Shown here: positions 20,299-24,147 of the stretch, one piece after another | Position numbering within the stretch: the stretch's first letter is position 1 | Layout: each line of letters opens with the position of its first letter | NCBI RefSeq assembly: GCF_963678635.1 | Contig: NW_026971163.1 | Location: 1 to 24,147, forward strand | Length of the DNA stretch: 24,147 nt | Reading direction: 5' to 3' | From: Symsagittifera roscoffensis | Lineage: Eukaryota; Xenacoelomorpha; Acoela; Convolutidae | Position numbers and translations under genes: made by a program | The notes under the pieces: model-generated | What the model saw: the letters and a program-made list of their open reading frames with translations, nothing else | Database searches by the model: none | Told to the model about the DNA's origin: nothing

Positions 20299-23200
20299 CT
20301 TACATCCACCTGTCACCTGAAGGTGCATCCTGCCTACACCCACTTGTCACCTGAAGGTGCATCCTGCCTACACCCACATGTCACCTGAAGGTGCATCCTG
20401 CCTACACCCACTTGTCACCTGAAGGTGCATCCTGCCTACACCCACCTGTCACCTGAAGGTTCATCCTGCCTATACCCACTTGTCACCTGAAGGTGCATCC
20501 TGCCTACACCCACCTGTAACCTGAAGGTTCGTCCTGCCTACAACCACCTGTCACGTGAAGGTGCATCCTGCCTACACCCACCTGTAACCTGAAAGTGCAT
20601 CCTGCCTACACCCACTTGTCACCTGAAGGTGTATCCTGCCTACACCCACCTGTCACCTGAAGGTGCATCTTGCCTACACCCACTTGTCACCTGAAGGAGC
20701 ATCCTGCCTACACCCACCTGTCACCTGAAGGTGCATCCTGTCTACACCCACCTGTCACCTGAAGGTGCATCCTGCCTAAACCCACCTGTCACCTGAAGGT
20801 GCATCCTGCCTACACCCACCTGTCACCTGAAGGTGCATCCTGCCTACACCCACCTGTCACCTGAAGGTTCATCCTGCCTACACCCACCTGTCACCTGAAG
20901 GTGCATCCTGCCTACACCAACTTGTCACCTGAAGGTGCATCCTGCCTACACCCACCTGTCACCTGAAGGTGCATCCTGCCTACACCCACTTGTCACCTGA
21001 AGGTGCATCCTGCCTACACCCACCTGTCACCTGAAGGTGCATCCTGCCTACACCCACCTGTCACCTGAAGGTTCATCCTGCCTAAAACCACCTGTCATCT
21101 GAAGGTGCATCCTGCCTACACCCACCTGTAACCTGAAGGTGCATCTTGCCTACACCCACTTGTCACCTGAAGGTGCATCCTGCCTACACCCACCTGTCAC
21201 CTGAAGGTGCATCCTGCCTACACCCACCTGTAACCTGAAGGTGAATCCTGCCTACACCCACTTGTCACCTGAAGGTGTATCCTGCCTACATCCACCTGTC
21301 ACCTGAAGGTTCATCCTGCCTACACCCACATGTCACCTGAAGGTGCATCCTGCCTACACCCACTTGTCACCTGAAGGTGCATCCTGCCTACACCCACCTG
21401 TCACCTGAAGGTTCATCCTGCCTATACCCACCTGTAACCTGAAAGTGCATCCTGCCTACACCCACTTGTCACCTGAAGGTGTATCCTGCCTACACCCACC
21501 TGTCACCTGAAGGTGCATCTTGCCTACACCCACTTGTCACCTGAAGGAGCATCCTGCCTACACCCACCTGTAACCTGAAAGTGCATCCTGCCTACACCCA
21601 CTTGTCACCTGAAGGTGTATCCTGCCTACACCCACCTGTCACCTGAAGGTGCATCTTGCCTACACCCACTTGTCACCTGAAGGAGCATCCTGCCTACACC
21701 CACCTGTCACCTGAAGGTGCATCCTGTCTACACCCACCTGTCACCTGAAGGTGCATCCTGCCTAAACCCACCTGTCACCTGAAGGTGCATCCTGCCTACA
21801 CCCACCTGTCACCTGAAGGTGCATCCTGCCTACACCCACCTGTCACCTGAAGGTTCATCCTGCCTACACCCACCTGTCACCTGAAGGTGCATCCTGCCTA
21901 CACCAACTTGTCACCTGAAGGTGCATCCTGCCTACACCCACCTGTCACCTGAAGGTGCATCCTGCCTACACCCACTTGTCACCTGAAGGTGCATCCTGCC
22001 TACACCCACCTGTCACCTGAAGGTGCATCCTGCCTACACCCACCTGTCACCTGAAGGTTCATCCTGCCTAAAACCACCTGTCATCTGAAGGTGCATCCTG
22101 CCTACACCCACCTGTAACCTGAAGGTGCATCTTGCCTACACCCACTTGTCACCTGAAGGTGCATCCTGCCTACACCCACCTGTCACCTGAAGGTGCATCC
22201 TGCCTACACCCACCTGTAACCTGAAGGTGAATCCTGCCTACACCCACTTGTCACCTGAAGGTGTATCCTGCCTACATCCACCTGTCACCTGAAGGTTCAT
22301 CCTGCCTACAACCACCTGTCACCTGAAGGTGCATCCTGCCTACACCCACCTGTAACCTGAAGGTGCATCCTGCCTACACCCACTTGTCACCTGAAGGTGC
22401 ATCCTGCCTACACCCACTTGTCACCTGAAGGTGCATCCTGCCTACACCCACCTGTCACCTGAAGGTGCATCCTGCCTACACCCACTTGTCACCTGAAGGT
22501 GCATCCTGCCTACACCCAACTGTCACCTGAAGGTGCATCCTGCCTACACCCACCTGTCACCTGAAGGTTCATCCTGCCTATAACCACCTGTCACCTGAAG
22601 GTGCATCCTGCCTACACCCACCTGTAACCTGAAGGTGCATCCTGCCTACACCCACTTGTCACCTGAAGGTGCATCCTGCCTACACCCACCTGTCACCTGA
22701 AGGTGCATCCTGCCTACACCCACTTGTCACCTGAAGGTGTATCCTGCCTACACCCACCTGTCACCTTAAGGTTCATCCTGCCTACACCCACCTGTAACCT
22801 GATGGTGCATCCTGCCTACACCCACTTGTCACCTGAAGGTGCATCCTGCCTACACCCACCTGTCACCTGAAGGTGCATCCTGCCTACACCCACCTGTCAC
22901 CTGAAGGTGCATCCTGCCTACACCCACCTGTCACCTGAACGTGCATCCTGCCTACACCCACCTGTCACCTGAAGCTGCATCCTGCCTACACCCACCTGTC
23001 ACCTGAAGGTTCATCCTGCCTACATCCAACTGTCACCTGAAGGTGCATCATGCCTACACCCACCTGTATCCTGAAGGTGCATCCTGCCTACACCCACTTG
23101 TCACCTGAAGGTGCATCCTGCCTACACCCACCTGTCACCTGAAGGTGCATCCTGCCTACAACCACCTGTCACCTGAAGGTGCATCCTGCCTACACCCACC

Positions 23201-24147
23201 TGTCACCTGAAGGTGCATCCTGCCTACACCCACCTGTAACCTGAAGGTGCATCCTGCCTACACCCACTTGTCACCTGAAGGTGCATCCTGCCTACACCCA
23301 CCTGTCACCTGAAGGTGCATCCTGCCTACACCCACTTGTCACCTGAAGGTGCATCCTGCCTACACCCACCTGTCACCTGAAGGTACATCCTGCCTACAAC
23401 CACCTGTCACCTGAAGGTGAATCCTGCCTACACCCACCTGTCACCTGAAGGTGCATCCTGCCTACACCCACCTGTAACCTGAAGGTGCATCCTGCCTACA
23501 CCCATTTGTCACCTGAAGATGCATCCTGCTTACACCCACCTGTAACATGAAGGTGCATCCTGCCTACACCCACTTGTCACCTGAAGGTGCATCCTGCCTA
23601 CACCCACCTGTCACCTGAAGGTACATCCTGCCTACAACCACCTGTCACCTGAAGGTGAATCCTGCCTACACCCACCTGTCACCTGAAGGTGCATCATGCC
23701 TACACCCACCTGTATCCTGAAGGTGCATCCTGCCTACACCCACTTGTCACCTGAAGGTGCATCCTGCCTACACCCACCTGTCACCTGAAGGTGCATCCTG
23801 CCTACAACCACCTGTCACCTGAAGGTGCATCCTGCCTACACCCACCTGTCACCTGAAGGTGCATCCTGCCTACACCCACCTGTAACCTGAAGGTGCATCC
23901 TGCCTACACCCATTTGTCACCTGAAGATGCATCCTGCTTACACCCACCTGTAACATGAAGGTGCATCCTGCCTACACCCACTTGTCACCTGAAGGTGCAT
24001 CCTGCCTACACCCACCTGTCACCTGAAGGTACATCCTGCCTACAACCACCTGTCACCTGAAGGTGAATCCTGCCTACACCCACCTGTCACCTGAAGGTGC
24101 ATCATGCCTACACCCACCTGTATCCTGAAGGTGCATCCTGCCTACAC
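20299..24147 (+). repeat. 34-bp minisatellite array 2, at least 113 units, open at window end
   Basis: The phase position runs from 20311 to 24119, which is 112 x 34. The variant order matches the first 113 units of array 1, so this array is a copy of it and was not independently expanded. It includes the 29-unit block (about 20563-22309) and the 12-unit block (about 23422-24147). The window ends inside the array. Confidence 0.95.

Larger units (their letters stand above)
16246..24147 (+). repeat. 12,118-bp tandem repeat, second unit, truncated by window end
   Basis: These 7,902 bp correspond to 4128-12029 with constant offset 12,118. Every row compared by eye was identical, including A and T homopolymers in the spacer and rare array variants such as CACGTG (8434 and 20552) and CACCTTAAGG (10646 and 22764). 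I found no difference, but I did not compare every base. Whether the array continues or returns to unique DNA lies beyond the window. Confidence 0.9.

Noticed and set aside
8181-24147. Repetitive protein encoded by the minisatellite
   Set aside because: 34 is not a multiple of 3, so each frame is rotated through all three unit frames. TGA (in CCTGAAGG) and TAG on the reverse strand close every frame within about 100 bp.

Overview
The window looks like AT-rich animal DNA, most likely nematode. The one convincing gene has short introns whose 3' splice sites end in TTTTCAG or TTTAG, a GTAAGT donor, and an AATAAA signal 8 bases after its stop codon. There is no bacterial-style gene packing, no rRNA or tRNA that I can support, and no CRISPR array. 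The species assignment is inference.

Positions 1-3560 hold about 2.4 diverged tandem units of roughly 1.47 kb. Unit 1 (about 1-1470) carries the last two exons of an unidentified gene (842-1035 and 1272-1344). Unit 2 (about 1471-2945) carries a decayed copy of the same exons (about 2261-2820). Unit 3 is a fragment of the 3' flank, interrupted by extra AT-rich sequence. Positions 3561-4127 are AT-rich DNA with no supported gene.

The remaining 20 kb is a 12,118-bp tandem repeat. The first unit (4128-16245) is complete. The second (16246-24147) is cut off by the window end. Every landmark checked between the two copies sits at exactly +12,118 with the same bases, including homopolymers and rare variants. 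Each unit has a 4,053-bp AT-rich non-coding spacer followed by a 34-bp, C-rich minisatellite. The first array has 237 units and the second at least 113.

The spacer contains two older, diverged subrepeats of about 1.6 kb each. It ends with a cluster of palindromes: three CTTGCAAG sites one helical turn apart, and a 12-bp ATCTTTAAAGAT. This cluster lies about 170-250 bp before the array. The array stays in 34-bp phase over its whole length and is built from nested higher-order blocks of 12, 16, 24, 27, 29 and 43 units. Each consensus unit carries CACCTG twice plus an inverted AGGTG, so the array offers hundreds of potential binding sites for E-box or Snail/ZEB-type proteins.

The region is best described as an accessory, repeat-dominated locus: a small decaying gene family beside a recently amplified spacer-plus-minisatellite unit. 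An assembly error must be excluded before biology is read into the near-perfect 12-kb duplication. All comparisons were made by eye. No alignment program or database was used.
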